From Drosophila pseudoobscura (taxonomy: Eukaryota > Arthropoda > Insecta > Diptera > Drosophilidae): a stretch of DNA of 64,000 bases. How positions within the stretch are numbered: the stretch's first letter is position 1; every line of letters begins with the position of its first letter. Location: the NCBI RefSeq assembly GCF_009870125.1, contig NW_022881707.1:124001-188000 (forward strand). The letters are read 5' to 3'. Of this stretch, positions 1 to 13,477 are shown in pieces. The translations under genes were made by a program, and so were the position numbers. A model generated the notes under the pieces. That model was not told where the DNA came from, did not search any database, and was given only the letters and a program-made list of their open reading frames with translations.

Positions 1-43
1 CCTGCTCGACGAATAATTATCTGAAGAACTTGATTAGGAGAGA

Positions 44-465
44 TTATTTCCTGATTTGAATGTCTTTCAGATGATACACGCCGAGATATTTCTTGTTCTC
101 ATCGACCAATTCGTAATAGTACGGACTTCGCTTTTTAATTACCTGAGCGGGAATGAACACAGGGGCTATTTTAGAACTAAACTTTTTTATAGCACTACTT
201 TGTGTGAAATTTCTAGCATATACCAAATCTCCAATCTTTAATTGTGTATCACGGCAGCGCAAATTGTATCTATGCGAAATTTCTTCGTGTGCCTTATTGA
301 CATTCGCTTTAGCCTGTTGCCGGATTAGCTGCAAGGAATCTGGGTTCTCCATTCTAGTATCGTCGTTCAAAAGGTCTAGTTTACGCAAGAGTGCGTAATC
401 CTTCCCATTCAACATCATGTTTTGACCAAATGCTAGAAAATATGGAGAATACCCTGTACTCCTAT
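44..465 (-). pseudogene. pol: Element E pol, C-terminal part of integrase
   Basis: This is the end of the E polyprotein. It contains the motif around LNGKDY, the helical stretch with RRYNLRCR-like sequence (here HRYNLRCR) and a closing segment ending near HLKDIQ, all closely matching the last ~130 residues of element A Pol. The stop codon is at 44-46. The reading frame runs up to the CTAT duplication at 462-465, where A1 was inserted, and resumes at 10576. This part is open by itself; it is called a pseudogene because the gene is split and the rest carries frameshifts. The role would be the C-terminal DNA- or chromatin-binding part of integrase. Confidence 0.85.
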
Positions 466-2779
466 TGTAATGTGCTAGAAATTCTTATTCTTAGAGGTGT
501 GAGATTGTATGTACGGATGGAGGTTGTACCTACTTTTTTTTGACGGTCAGACACCAATAGTATAGCAGGATTTCGGAATGTGTACCTCTAGCTATGCTCT
601 AACTAGCTCGCCGGAATGTCGTGGGATCTTTCCTACTCTCCTGTTTGCCATACGAACACATTCGCAAAGATGTTTTAGGTACACTTGATTTAATGTTCAA
701 AAGGAACTCTATAAAAGAAATCAAAAAAAAGAAAAGAATGGGAATTTTAACTAACTGGCTAACCGACTACCGACAAATAGTCAGGCTATATTCCGCCGCT
801 CTCGGGGAACTCAGATGACTTTGACCCCTTCTCTACCCTCCCTACCTTTAGTATGCCGTTTAATCGACAGCATAACCCTAATCAAGCGTATCTCTATTCG
901 ATCATCGGACTGCCTCAGGCTCTACTCAGGACAAACACAAAAGGTTTAATGTTCCATTATTATCTGCTAATTATTATTTAATAATTCCAAATTTACGGGT
1001 TTGGACTTCATGATTTTCTGGATATGCATAAACTTAATACAACTTAATCAGATAAAGAAAGAGGAAATAATAACAATTTATATCTAGTTATAAATGTATA
1101 TGTATATGTATATGTATATAGGACTTATGTATGTGTAGAGAATATGGCGTAAAAGAAATTAAATTGGAAAGAATAGAAAAAAATATGATAATAATATAAA
1201 AAGAAGGCAAACGTGAAAGAAAAATTACTAGCCGATCGGCTTTAATTAGCGCACGCATGTATATGGTTGTTCAACATATCGCAATAGAAGTTTTACAAGA
1301 CGTATATATATACTTTGAAAATACTCGAGATCTCCGTTTAAGGAAGCTCGTAACTCACTCATACTTTATACGAAATATCCGGCGTGTCCGTTGAGCTCAA
1401 GGGGCGACGTGGGAACATATTCTGAGGAAAGGAGAAAAATTATGAATATACATGTCTTCACTTCTAATTCGGATGAAACACCGATTATATCATTTCCATA
1501 CCAGTTCGACGACGATTTGCAACTTAACGGCTGATCTTAAAACTATGTGGCTTTCATTTACGCTGATTTTAATTATGGGTCATTATATACATTGTTTGTT
1601 TTTCTCTTAACGTCTATACAATACAGAACTAAGATGAATAGCTAGTACGGAATTTAATCTTTAATAATACAAAGAAAATGGAAAATCTCATAAAGAGACT
1701 CAAAATTGATACTTTGGGTACATTTTGATACGACGACTGTTAAACGGCAGTGTGGATCGCAGCAGAATAATGTTTTTATTTCCCCAGTTTGGAAATCACT
1801 ACACACACAACGAAGAAACTACGTGCGAAAGCTTTAGCCGCGCGCTTAACTCGTAAGCGAGAAGGGTGACGAGGGCGGCATATTAGTTTCTCCGAATTCG
1901 CAAGAAAACCATTCTTGTCGTCTTACTCCAAGAAGTACATCAGTTTAAGTATGCCTCCACATAACTTCAAATTTCACTCTAGTATATCTTCGGACGGCTT
2001 TTGCTAGTTTATTTGGTTGTAGTTATCGTTGGTTTATGTAGATGCTGGTTCCTGGGAAATCCGAGGCCTTTCCCAGATCTACTAAGAAATCGATGGACTT
2101 TGACGACTTCGTTATTGGAGGGGTCAGTTGGTACTTTTTCTCTTTCCCGATGTCGAACGTAGTAAGATTCCCAGTCCTAGGATACGAGACTGTTAAAACT
2201 GTTTCACCATGGTACGATTCAAATACCTCTTGTCTTCTTTAAACCAAACCGAATAATGCAATCCACCAGAACTTCAATTTAATTGGCACGTGTTTGATTG
2301 CACAACGTTTTCAAATTCACTGGATATATATATATATTTGCATAGAAAAAATACCTCCGAGTTCGTACAGCTTCACTAAAGCAATGATCCATCTAGAAGT
2401 TTTATCACTAGCATTAGCCCTTGCGATCGGAACTTTACCTTCCACAACCAACGGGGAAATCATACGATGCTAAGCCAAGCTTACACATAGCTCCCACGAC
2501 TAACGGAGAAATCGTACGATGCTAAGCAAAGCTTACCCATAGCTTCCACGACTAACGGAGAAATCGTACGATTTCTAGTGAAGCTTTAAAACATAACTCC
2601 CACAGAACCACGCTGCTTCTCTCAATTAGATCTTAAGCTCTTCAGTGAAAGCTTTAACTACTTCTCTCTTATAATCAATCTCTTATCTTGTTTTAAAAAA
2701 AGAAGAGTTAATGTTGAACGCGAGGGCAATACTTCCCAAACTGTTCGCTGGAGTTTTAGAGTCACAACTGGCCACTACA
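466..2779 (-). repeat. A1 3' LTR
   Basis: This 2314-bp LTR is very long for Ty3/gypsy. On the minus strand it begins TGTAGTGGCC at 2779 and ends ATTACA at 466. It contains three ~52-bp tandem units (about 2445-2580), the first of which carries the palindrome AGAAATCGTACGATTTCT, a run of tatatg hexamers near 1084-1110, and an AATAAA-type signal in the sense orientation (opposite strand of the tttatt at about 1776-1781). The 60-70-codon open frames inside it run antisense and recur only because the LTR recurs; I do not call them genes. Confidence 0.93.
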
Positions 2780-2839
2780 CCACAGTTGAGGAAGCGCTAG
2801 TTTTAACTGGCGAGGCCTAAACAGAAGAAGGACAGTTGC

Positions 2840-5800
2840 CTAGGGTTGAACTTGTATGTCTTTGAGGTGAAATATTCCTATGTTTTTACCCTGTTCGTTT
2901 TCCAGTTGATAATAGGATGAGCCAACTCGTCTAGATACCACGGCTGAATTAAAAACCGGCGCTAACTTTGCATTAAACTTTTTACTAGCATTGCTTTGGC
3001 AGAAATTGCGGGCAAGTACTGGCTCTCCAACCTTAAACTCAACTTTTCGACAGCGTAGATTATATCTCCTAGCATTTTGATCATGTGACTCTTTCACCTT
3101 TTTCTTGGCCGATTCGCGAATGATTTGTAGTGCTTCCGGATAACTAATGCGGCTATCCTCCGATAAGAGTTTTAGGCGGCGAAGCAACTCATAGTCTTTG
3201 CCATTCAGAACCATATTTTGTCCAAAGGTTAGGAAATAGGGCGAGTACCCTGTGCTCTGGTGAATGTTGGATCTGAGAGCAGCACTGATTTCCGGTAATT
3301 TGGTATCCCAAGTGGAATGATCCTGGCTTATGTAAGCTCTTATAGCTGCTAACACCGATCTATTGAGTCTCTCACTGGCATTCGCCTGTGGTGAATATAT
3401 CGCCGTCCGAACATGTTGTATTCCAAAGCGGGTTAGAAAAGCCTGAAAGGCTCCAGAAACGAATTGAGAGCCGTTATCTGTTAATATCACCTCGGGGACT
3501 CCAAATGTACAGAACAAATAATTTTCAAGGTATTCGCACACCCGATTGGAAGTAAACACCCTAAGGGGGCATAGGAAATGAAATTTTGTGAAGTGGTCTA
3601 CGATAATAAGTAAACCAATATGCCCTTTCTTGGATCGGGGATATGGACCCAGCAAATCCATATAAAGTTTTTGAAACGGACGATCAGACACCATTGGTTT
3701 TCCCATGGGTGGTTTCAACACGGTGTTCGGGTGCTTGGTGTGACGACACACTTCGCAATGAGTTACATACTCACGTATTTGCTTGTTCATCTTTGGCCAA
3801 AACAAATATCTTTTGATCTTTTCGATGGTTTTCCCTACTCCACTATGAGCGGCATTCGGCGGATCATGGGCCCGCGAGATTACACCTTGGGTGAGTTCTC
3901 TAGGAATCCACAATTTCCAAGATAGATTATCTACACCCTTATTTCCCTGATCAGGTTCGGTTCTTTTGGAGACATAATCATTGAGAATCTTCAAATCTGG
4001 TAATTTATCTTGCTTAGCGCGAATATTGTCAATTAAGGTCATATATTCGGGTGATTTAAATTCTGCGGCAGATAGATCAACTATCGGACCCTGCTCTTCC
4101 ATTTCAGAAACAGTAACTTCATCTTTACGCGATAGGGCGTCCGCTACCACGTTTAGTGAACCCTTCCGGTGCGTTATTTCAAAAGAGAATCCCTGTAGTT
4201 TTATGGCCCATCGAGCTAATCTACCAGACAACTCCTTCTGACGCATAAGCCATTGTAATGAGGCATGATCGGTTATCACCTCGAATGCTTGACCTTCTAC
4301 ATAAGCACGAAACTTCTTAATTCCCTTTATCACCGCTAAACATTCTAATTCCGTAACTGAGTAGTTTTTTTGAGCTTTAGATAGCTTCTCGGACATGAAT
4401 GCTACGGGTAATTCTTCTCCTTCTTCGTTTTTCTGAGCTAACACACAACCAATTCCTACAGTACTAGCATCACATAACAGCAAAAAGGGTTTTGAGAAAT
4501 CCGGCGTAGACAAAATGGGAGCTGACGTCAAGCACTGTTTAAGTTTTTCAAATGCCTGATTGGCCAAAGGGTTCCACGCATACGCTTTCGGTTTCTTTAA
4601 TAGTTCAGTGAGGGCGCAACTTACCGTTGCATAATTGTCGACGAAACGACGGTACCACCCTGCGAGACCAAGGAATCGTCGCAATTGTTTCACTGTCTTG
4701 GGAACGGGAAATTCTTTAATAGCTTCAATTTTACTCGGATCCGTTTTTACCTGTCCGTATCCAATGATGAACCCCAGATACTTAATCTCACGCATGCAAA
4801 AGTGCGATTTGGCAATGTTTATCGTAAGATTAGCCTTTCGTAAGTGTACTGCAACTTCTCTCAGTAACATTAAATGGGATTCGAAATCATCGGATAAAAT
4901 TAGTAAGTCATCGAGGTAAACAAACACTCTCGTACGTAAGTTAGCAGGTATTACCTTATCCATTAAACGACAGAGGGTTTGTGAGGCATTGGTGAGACCA
5001 AAAGGCATAACTTTGTATTGATACAGCGGTCGGTTAGGTATGGTAAACGCAGTGCATTGGCGTGAAGACTCCTCTAGAGGAATTTGCCAATACGCATGCT
5101 TCATATCGAGTCCCGTTATGTATTTGGCAGGTGGCAATCGACTGAGTATCCCATCTATATGGGGAAGGGGGTATGCATCTTTTCGGGTATATTTGTTGAT
5201 CTCTCGAGAATCAAGGCATAACCTATTCTTGTTCCCTTTCTTTACTAGGACGCAATTGCTACTCCATGGACTATTTGAAGGTTCTATCACGCCCAGCTTA
5301 ATCATCTTCTCTACTTCTTCGAACATCACTTTCTCTTTCGCGGGTGATATGGGCCAATGTCGTTGTTTGACGGGTACTTCGGCATTGATTACCATAGAAT
5401 GTTGTATTAGGTGTGTACGACCTAGTCCGTCGCATTCATATGACGGGAAGGTTCTTATTACCGCCTCTAATTGGTTCCTTTGTTCTTCATTTAGAGAGTG
5501 CATTTTAGGCATTTCCTTCATAACCGTGTCGTCTCTATTCTCCAAACAGCTCATAGTTCCTTCTCGGGTCAATAATTGGGATAGAAGACCGAAATCTTTC
5601 CAAAAGTCAACTCCTAAATAAACATCTTGTTTTAAAGCTGGGATGATAAAGAACTCTACTTCCTTAACTGTTTTACGGAATTCAATCAGAACCACCAATT
5701 TGGACACTACGGTACAAGCTTCGTTGCTGGCAGTGCGTACGGTTCCCGAACACTTCTGAGATTTTGGGTGATGTTCTAAAAAGGTTGCTGCTCTCCCACC

Positions 5801-6262
5801 CAAACAACTAATGGTTGCTCCTGAATCTAGCAAAGCCTTATAAGTTTGCCCTTCGATCATTATCTCCGTGTACAATCGGTTATCTGAACTCAGGATAACT
5901 GCTGAGACTAAATGTTTTCGAACAGATTGGACCTTTTTCCAGAACGCTCGTCTCCGGACCGTCGATCGTTTGGGCTTAACTATCAATTTAGACCCCGAAT
6001 TCACATTTTCTGAATCTAACTCTTTGCTCTCCATCGTTTGAGTCGCTACATCTATACCTGTACAAATTTGGTGTAGTATCATATCCGGTTTTACGGCAAC
6101 TACCCCTTCGGAAAGCCCTTTTAAGGTAGTTGGTTTACTTTCGTTTAGTTGCTGTTCTTGGTCGGGTGTACTGACTGGGCTCCGGTCGGTACATCCCGTT
6201 TCAAGTTTTTCGCTGGGTTGCATTTGACGCATCGAGGCTTATAAATATCCTTAGCACCACAA
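2840..6262 (-). CDS. pol: A1 Pol polyprotein (PR-RT-RNase H-integrase), open
   Basis: An uninterrupted frame of about 1130 codons follows gag in the -1 frame, with an overlap of about 100 nt. Numbered from the first in-frame ATG (6232), the protease DSGA motif is near residue 136, the RT active-site YLDD near 439, the RNase H acidic residues are in the CDAS (588) and TDHAS (655) motifs, the integrase zinc module His-His-Cys-Cys is at about 789-829, and the integrase catalytic triad is Asp ~859, Asp ~919, Glu ~954. It ends in HLKDIQVQP with the stop at 2840. No upstream ATG is required if Pol is made by frameshifting from gag. The RT resembles the Mdg3/Blastopia lineage in the PLYQYKVMPFGL region. 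The sequence is open throughout, so this pol may be functional, but the A1 gag carries a stop. Confidence 0.9.
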
Positions 6263-7689
6263 CCATAGCAGAAAATTCGCCTTTCTCCTAAACAATCATC
6301 AAAACGATGCCCTTCCTGGTCGCAGTTCCAGCATACCAGTTTCTTACGATAAATCTGCGAAACGTCTTCTTCCTCTATATCTTCATTGTCCGTAAGTATT
6401 TCTGCTACATTCGGTTTGCCGAATTTACCTCTTGGAAAAGGGTTATGGTTGTCTTTACAGAAGTTTTCATGCTTGCGAACTTCTTCTCTCAGGCCAGTTC
6501 GATCGCTGATTTTGAGATGCAAGAGTTCATATCTGAGGGCTGTTTTTGCGTTACGTTTTAAAATGTCTACTAACTTATTTTCGCTAACCTCGTGTGAGAG
6601 CCTGGACACTAATTCTTCGACGGCCGTCTGCTAATCGTCAAACGATTCACCCTCTCTCTGACGGCGTTTTCTAATCAACTCCCACAAGTCGAAATCATCT
6701 TTAGCATCATCGAATCGTTGTCTAAACGAGGCAGAAAAAGTTTGCCAAGAAAACTGTGGGTTCTTTCTATGGAAGTTCCAAAACCAATCGCTGGCTTTAG
6801 CTGAGAAAAGCAGATGCATATTGTCACAGAGTAATTCGTAATCGTTATTTAAAGTGGAGGATGTAAGTGAACGAACCCTGTACAGGAATTCGTCGACGTG
6901 CATAGCGTCTTTGGATCCGTCAAACTTTAGTCGCCAGCTGGCTAAGATATTAGCGGCCTTCCCAGGAGCTATCGCCCTGTTAGCGGCATTTGGATGTGGT
7001 AATCCCCTTTCCCTTCCGTTTTCTGAAGACAACGAGTTTCCTGATATATTAGGCTCATGATTTTGCCTTGTCGCTTGCACAGGCGTGCTATCTGAAGCTA
7101 TTGTCATCCTACCTAATTGTTCGCGTAGATTTTCCTCGATCAAAGTCTTCACGAATGAACCTAGCTCCACCATCATATCTTTCTGTTGACCTTTAATCAA
7201 GGCTTGCATTACCTCAATGGTTCTTTCTGGCATATCTCCTTCGGCTGACCTATGGCTGATACTGCCCAAAGAGTTATCCCGAAATTGTTGAGACTGCAAC
7301 CGAGTATGCATCCCTCGGCGCGATGTAGTTCCCCGTCCCTGTTTAGGCCTAGCCCCTCTTGACTTTTGAGGACCTATCTCTGAAGCGTTTGACTCTGGAT
7401 TGGAGCCTCCTTCTAACGGCACTATACCCGAACCCATGTCGGGTGGTAATTCGGCTGCTAGAGTATTCTCATCAAACGAAAGTTCCTCCGGATTCAACTC
7501 CGCCCTACATACGGGGCAATTTCTGTTATTTTTCACGAATTCTTTCATGCAAGTATCATGATACCGGTGACCACAAGACGCAGTACATATTAGTTGAGTT
7601 CTTCTTATGGCTTCTTGACATATACCACAGATCTGGGCGTCCCCGTCACCCGACGCCTTGCCCCCCGGGGTACGTTGTACTGGTGACAT
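6145..7689 (-). pseudogene. gag: A1 RING-Gag with an in-frame TAG
   Basis: Translation starts at the ATG at 7689 (MSPVQRT); an in-frame TTG lies 15 nt further upstream. The frame encodes an N-terminal RING-H2 finger (Cys21, Cys24, Cys39, His41, His44, Cys47, Cys58, Cys61), a low-complexity basic linker, a coiled helical segment, a retrotransposon Gag/capsid-like region, a CCHC knuckle and a second CX2C-X8-CX2C motif near the C terminus. A TAG at 6633-6631 replaces the Tyr codon TAT found in A2 and A5 within the segment SFDDYQTAVEEL, so this copy makes a Gag lacking part of its capsid region and all zinc knuckles. Otherwise the frame is open to 6145. Product role: virion-like particle shell; the role of the RING is unknown. 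Confidence 0.88.
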
Positions 7690-8241
7690 GGTAAGGTAAC
7701 CCAATAATACGAGTTCTGATCACTAAATGTGGAAATCCCTAATTATAGGACCAAACTTCAATAAATTTTACAAAATTTTCCTAAATACCCAATATTTGTC
7801 CTTTTCGAGCCTGATTCCGTCCGATATACGCTTTCTCTTGTCGCCGGAATATAACCTCAATGAAATCTAAATTGGTCTATTGTATGTTTATGTGGTCAGT
7901 ACTCTGGCAATGGCTAATTTCCAAATCTATATCTAGAAAATTAGACTTCCGAAAGCCATCGATACTCTTCCTTCATAAACCCTTTTGGGGTTATCCTATC
8001 ATAATTTGGCCGACCTATCCGCCTTTGTGAATAGCTGTCGTATATTCGCAAATTAATTCTGGTAACCTTAAAAAAAAATATAACAATTTTCCATCCCTTG
8101 CTACCTGGCGGATTCTATTTGGTTAGGTATTCCGAAACTCAGAATCTTAAACCCAAAATTCCATCAATATCCTCCGTTACAGTAGTTGGACTGGACTTAT
8201 TAATTTTTTTGGGGTTTTAACCAGTAGTAACTAGTACTCTG
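7690..8241 (-). other. A1 5' leader between primer site and gag
   Basis: This ~550-nt untranslated leader holds no ORF of note. It is AT-rich and collinear with the leaders of A2 to A5. It would carry packaging and dimerisation signals, but none is recognisable by eye. Confidence 0.7.
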
Positions 8242-8259
8242 GCCCCACGTTGGGCGCTA
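8242..8259 (-). other. A1 primer-binding site (tRNA-Lys CUU), one mismatch
   Basis: On the minus strand this reads TAGCGCCCAACGTGGGGC. It matches the complement of the 3' end of insect tRNA-Lys(CUU), TGGCGCCCAACGTGGGGC, at 17 of 18 positions; the mismatch is in the complement of the CCA tail. It lies 5 nt from the 5' LTR, as in the other A copies, which all have the perfect sequence. Confidence 0.88.
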
Positions 8260-8264
8260 ATCTA

Positions 8265-10571
8265 TGTAATGTGCAAGAAATTCTTATTCTTAGAGGTGTG
8301 AGATTGTATGTACGGATGGAGGTTGTACCTACTTTTTTTTGACGGTCAGACACCAATAGTATAGCAGGATTTCGGAATGTGTACCTCTAGCTATGCTCTA
8401 ACTAGCTCGCCGGAATGTCGTGGGATCTTTCCTACTCTCCTGTTTGCCATACGAACACATTCGCAAAGATGTTTTAGGTACACTTGATTTAATGTTCAAA
8501 AGGAACTCTATAAAAGAAATCAAAAAAAGAAAAGAATGGGAATTTTAACTAACTGGCTAACCGACTACCGACAAATAGTCAGGCTATATTCCGCCGCTCT
8601 CGGGGAACTCAGATGACTTTGACCCCTTCTCTACCCTCCCTACCTTTAGTATGCCGTTTAATCGACAGCATAACCCTAATCAAGCGTATCTCTATTCGAT
8701 CATCGGACTGCCTCAGGCTCTACTCAGGACAAACACAAAAGGTTTAATGTTCCATTATTATCTGCTAATTATTATTTAATAATTCCAAATTTACGGGTTT
8801 GGACTTCATGATTTTCTGGATATGCATAAACTTAATACAACTTAATCAGATAAAGAAAGAGGAAATAATAACAATTTATATCTAGTTATAAATGTATATG
8901 TATATGTATATAGGACTTATGTATGTGTAGAGAATATGGCGTAAAAGAAATTAAATTGGAAAGAATAGAAAAAAATATGATAATAATATAAAAAGAAGGC
9001 AAACGTGAAAGAAAAATTACTAGCCGATCGGCTTTAATTAGCGCACGTATGTATATGGTTGTTCAACATATCGCAATAGAAGTTTTACAAGACGTATATA
9101 TATACTTTGAAAATACTCGAGATCTCCGTTTAAGGAAGCTCGTAACTCACTCATACTTTATACGAAATATCCGGCGTGTCCGTTGAGCTCAAGGGGCGAC
9201 GTGGGAACATATTCTGAGGAAAGGAGAAAAATTATGAATATACATGTCTTCACTTCTAATTCGGATGAAACACCGATTATATCATTTCCATACCAGTTCG
9301 ACGACGATTTGCAACTTAACGGCTGATCTTAAAACTATGTGGCTTTCATTTACGCTGATTTTAATTATGGGTCATTATATACATTGTTTGTTTTTCTCTT
9401 AACGTCTATACAATACAGAACTAAGATGAATAGCTAGTACGGAATTTAATCTTTAATAATACAAAGAAAATGGAAAATCTCATAAAGAGACTCAAAATTG
9501 ATACTTTGGGTACATTTTGATACGACGACTGTTAAACGGCAGTGTGGATCGCAGCAGAATAATGTTTTTATTTCCCCAGTTTGGAAATCACTACACACAC
9601 AACGAAGAAACTACGTGCGAAAGCTTTAGCCGCGCGCTTAACTCGTAAGCGAGAAGGGTGACGAGTGCGGCATATTAGTTTCTCCGAATTCGCAAGAAAA
9701 CCATTCTTGTCGTCTTACTCCAAGAAGTACATCAGTTTAAGTATGGATCCACATTACTTCAAATTTCACTCTAGTATATCTTCGGACGGCTTTTGCTAGT
9801 TTATTTGGTTGTAGTTATCGTTGGTTTATGTAGATGCTGGTTCCTGGGAAATCCGAGGCCTTTCCCAGATCTACTAAGAAATCGATGGACTTTGACGACT
9901 TCGTTATTGGAGGGGTCAGTTGGTACTTTTTCTCTTTCCCGATGTCGAACGTAGTAAGATTCCCAGTCCTAGGATACGAGACTGTTAAAACTGTTTCACT
10001 ATGGTACGATTCAAATACCTCTTGTCTTCTTTAAACCAAACCGAATAATACAATCCACCAGAACTTCAATTTAATTGGCACGTGTTTGATTGCACAACGT
10101 TTTCAAATTCACTGGATATATATATATATTTGCATAGAAAAAATACCTCCGAGTTCGTACAGCTTCACTAAAGCAATGATCCATCTAGAAGTTTTATCAC
10201 TAGCATTAGCCCTTGCGATCGGAACTTTACCTTCCACAACCAACGGGGAAATCATACGATGCTAAGCCAAGCTTACACATAGCTCCCACGACTAACGGAG
10301 AAATCGTACGATGCTAAGCAAAGCTTACCCATAGCTTCCACGACTAACGGAGAAATCGTACGATTTCTAGTGAAGCTTTAAAACATAACTCCCACAGAAC
10401 CACGCTGCTTCTCTCAATTAGATCTTAAGCTCTTCAGTGAAAGCTTTAACTACTTCTCTCTTATAATCAATCTCTTATCTTGTTTTAAAAAAAGAAGAGT
10501 TAATGTTGAACGCGAGGGCAATACTTCCCAAACTGTTCGCTGGAGTTTTAGAGTCACAACTGGCCACTACA
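8265..10571 (-). repeat. A1 5' LTR
   Basis: This 2307-bp LTR is almost identical to 466-2779. It has the same ends, the same three 52-bp units (about 10240-10375) and the same palindrome. The duplication CTAT follows at 10572-10575 and E pol resumes there. Confidence 0.93.
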
Positions 10572-10575
10572 CTAT

Positions 10576-13469
10576 GCAAGGTAGATCTCAATGAACCACT
10601 AATGGCATTCAGGTTACAGTCCCAATTGGAATGTTCGTTACCGATATAAGCTCGTATCGCAGCTATCACGGATCTGTTCAGTCGCTCGCTGGCATTCGCT
10701 TGCGGTGAATAAATAGCTGTGCATTTTTGTGTTATACCGAAGCTATTTAAAAATGCCTGAAAGTAGCTAGATTTAAATTGGGATCCATTGTCTGACAAGA
10801 TGACTTCTGGCACCCCAAATGTATAAAAGAGAGACCCTTCCAGATATTCACAGATCTTAGGGGCTGTAAATTTCTTCAAGGGACGCAGAAAATGGAACTT
10901 AGTATTGTGATCAACAACTATGAGCAATCCTATGTTTCCCTTTCTTGTGCGTGGGTATGGTCCTAAGAGATCTATGTATAATTTCTGAAACGGCCTATCC
11001 GAAGTGAATGGTTTACCCATAGGAGGTCTAAGAATCATATTCGGACTCTTGGTCGTGCGACAAACGGTGCATTCAGATATGTACTTGCGCGTCTGGCTAA
11101 CCATGCGAGGCCAGAATAAATATTATTTAAGCTTATCTATGGTTTTACTCATCCCACAATGTGCGGAGCTAGGGGCGTCATGAGCTTGATATAATACGTT
11201 CGTAATTAACCCTGACGGAACCCAAAGTTTCCATGATGCGTTCTCTTGAGACTCATCTCCCGAAGCGAATACTGTCCTTTTGAAAACTTGACCGTCTATC
11301 ACTTTCAAGTCTGGGAACTTACTCTGATTCTGTTGAAGACTTTCTATTAAACTCAGATACTCAGCTGATTTGAATTGATCTGAGTCTAGATCAACCATGG
11401 GGTTTATTTGCGTGAGCTCCTCTATAGCCGGTTCATCCTGACGCGATAGAGTGACAGCGACAACATTCAGTGTCCCCTTTCTATGTAGGATATTAAATGT
11501 GAAACTACGCAATTTCATAGACCATCTGGCTAATCTACCCGATAAATCCTTTTGTTGCATTAACCATTTAAGTGCTGCGTGATCGGTTATGACTACGAAG
11601 TCCTGTCCCTCAATATAAGAGCGGAATTTTTTTTATTCCCTTTATGACTGCTAAGCACTCTAGTTCGGTAACCGAATAATTACGTTGTGCCTTGGATAAT
11701 TTTTCTGACATGTAAGCAATTGGCAATTCAACGCCGTCGCGTTCTTGAGCTAAAACACAACCGATTCCGTAAGTGCTAGCATCACAGAGCAAAATAAAAG
11801 GTTTTGAGAAGTCAGGAGTTATCAAAATGGGTGATGCGGTTAAACAGGACTTTAAGGTCTCAAACGACTGTTGAGCATCATCATTCCACTGTAAATCTTT
11901 TTTCTTCTTAAGCAACTCGGTTAAGGGAAAACTAACGGTAGCATAATTTTCAACGAAACGTCGGTACCAACCGGATAACCCCAAAAATCGACGCAGTTGC
12001 TTAACGGTAACTGGCACAGGGAACTTCGAGATGGCCTTGATTTTGTCTGGATTTGTCTTTATCCGACCATTACCAATAATAAAACCCAAATACGTGATGT
12101 CTTTGATGCAAAAGTTTGATTTCCCTATCTATGGTTAGATTTGCTTTGCGTAGACACAACGCTATCTCCTGTAACAACAGTAAATGCGACTCGAAATCCT
12201 CTGATAAAACAAGTAGATCATCTAAATATACGAATATACGTGTCCGAAGATGAGCTGGAATAACTCGATCCATTAGTCTACAGAGAGTTTGAGCGGCATT
12301 GCAAAGACCAAATGGCATCATTTTATATTGATATAATGGTCGGTTAGGCACTGTAAATGCAGTATACTGTCGCGATTGTTCATCCAACGGGATTTGCCAA
12401 AATGCGTGTTTCATGTCTAATCCAGTGATGTAACGAGCGGATGGAGCGGAATACCATCAATATGTGGTAACGGATATGCATCCCGTCTTGTAACCTTGTT
12501 CACTTCTCTTGAATCGAGACACAGTCTATATTTTTCGCCTTTCTTTACCAAAACGCAATTACTGCTCCAGGGACTAGTCGACTCCTCTATAACATCGAGC
12601 GCAAGCATATTGTCCACCTCGGCAAACATCAATTTCTCTATGGCTGGCGATACCGGCCAATGTCGTTGCTTTACGGGAATAGCTGCTCCAACATCTATAG
12701 AGTGTGTGACTAAACTGGTACGGCCTAATCCTTCAGTAGCGAAAGATGGAAAACAACCTATCACTTTATCTAAGCGAATTCTCTCGTCTGCTGTCAATTT
12801 ATGTAGGTTCGGTGGTTCTTCGACGTCATCCGTACCTCCAACATCTAATTCAGATACCTCTGCAGTGTGTGAGATTTTATCTAAAAGTCCAAATTTTTGC
12901 CAGAAGTCTATCCCCAAATAGACGTCTTGCTTGAGTTCAGGAATAAGAAACATTTCTAGGTCTGCCGTGCATCCACGGTAATTAATTTGTGTTACCAGCT
13001 TGCCTATAACCTTACTTTCAGTATCGTTAGCCGTTCGTATTGCTCCTGAACACTTCTTAACCTTGCAATGCGCCAACATTTCTTTCGCGGCTGAACCTCC
13101 AATACAACTGATTGTGGCCCCCGAATCCAACAAAGCTATGTAATCACTGCCTTCAATGGTGACACTGGTGTACAGCCTGTTATCCGAACTGAGAAATATA
13201 GCTGAAACAAACTTGTTCTTATTCTTGCGAACCATCTTCCAAAATTGTCTCAAACGTTTAGTTGAACGTTTGGGCTTTCTTACAAATTTAAAACTATCTA
13301 TCTTATCAAAAATTTTCTTACGCGTTGTAATATAATTTGCTTCCCTTTCAGGTAAAGGAGTAAATGAAAAATGATATGCCGTAGGCAGGGTTTCCTCTAC
13401 TGTTTGTGAGCTGATCTTAGGCTCCCTTAAACTTTGGTCGTTCGTTAAACTAGTAGGTGATTCTTGCAA
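10576..13469 (-). pseudogene. pol: Element E pol (protease to integrase core), multiply broken
   Basis: This pol is close to that of A. The protease DSGA and the RT segment with REVNK and HIDGI are intact in the first stretch (13469-12417). A frameshift near 12450 follows. The next stretch (12414-12070) keeps the YLDD active site and breaks again near 12130. The third (12089-11610) covers the connection domain and the start of RNase H, and ends at a run of eight A on the coding strand (11627-11634). The fourth (11560-11123) has VVAVTLSR where A has VVADALSR, and then a TAA at 11125-11123. The last (11104-10576) carries the integrase zinc module and the D, D, E core, and runs into the A1 insertion. 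Pol enters in the -1 frame relative to gag. This copy cannot make an active polymerase. Confidence 0.9.
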
Positions 13470-13477
13470 ACTTTTTT

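Larger units (their letters stand above)
466..10571 (-). mobile_element. Element A1: complete LTR element inserted in E pol
   Basis: This is a 10,106-bp element with LTRs at 466-2779 (2314 bp, 3' LTR) and 8265-10571 (2307 bp, 5' LTR). Both have TGT...ACA ends on the minus strand, and the 4-bp duplication CTAT flanks the element at 462-465 and 10572-10575. The two LTRs are nearly identical; the clearest length difference is one extra 6-bp tatatg unit near 1084-1110. Internal parts in transcription order are primer site 8242-8259, leader, RING-Gag, and Pol in the -1 frame. The single clear coding lesion is a TAG in gag. The near-identical LTRs indicate a young insertion. Confidence 0.95.

Noticed and set aside
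1084..1110. Possible telomere or satellite signal in the tatatg run
   Set aside because: It is a short microsatellite within the A LTR whose unit number differs between LTR copies; it is unrelated to telomeric repeats.
2042..2242. 66-codon frame recurring antisense in every A LTR (also 9834-10034, 31630-31830, 35882-36082, 52019-52219)
   Set aside because: It recurs because the LTR recurs; it is antisense to the element, varies with LTR differences and has no recognisable domain.
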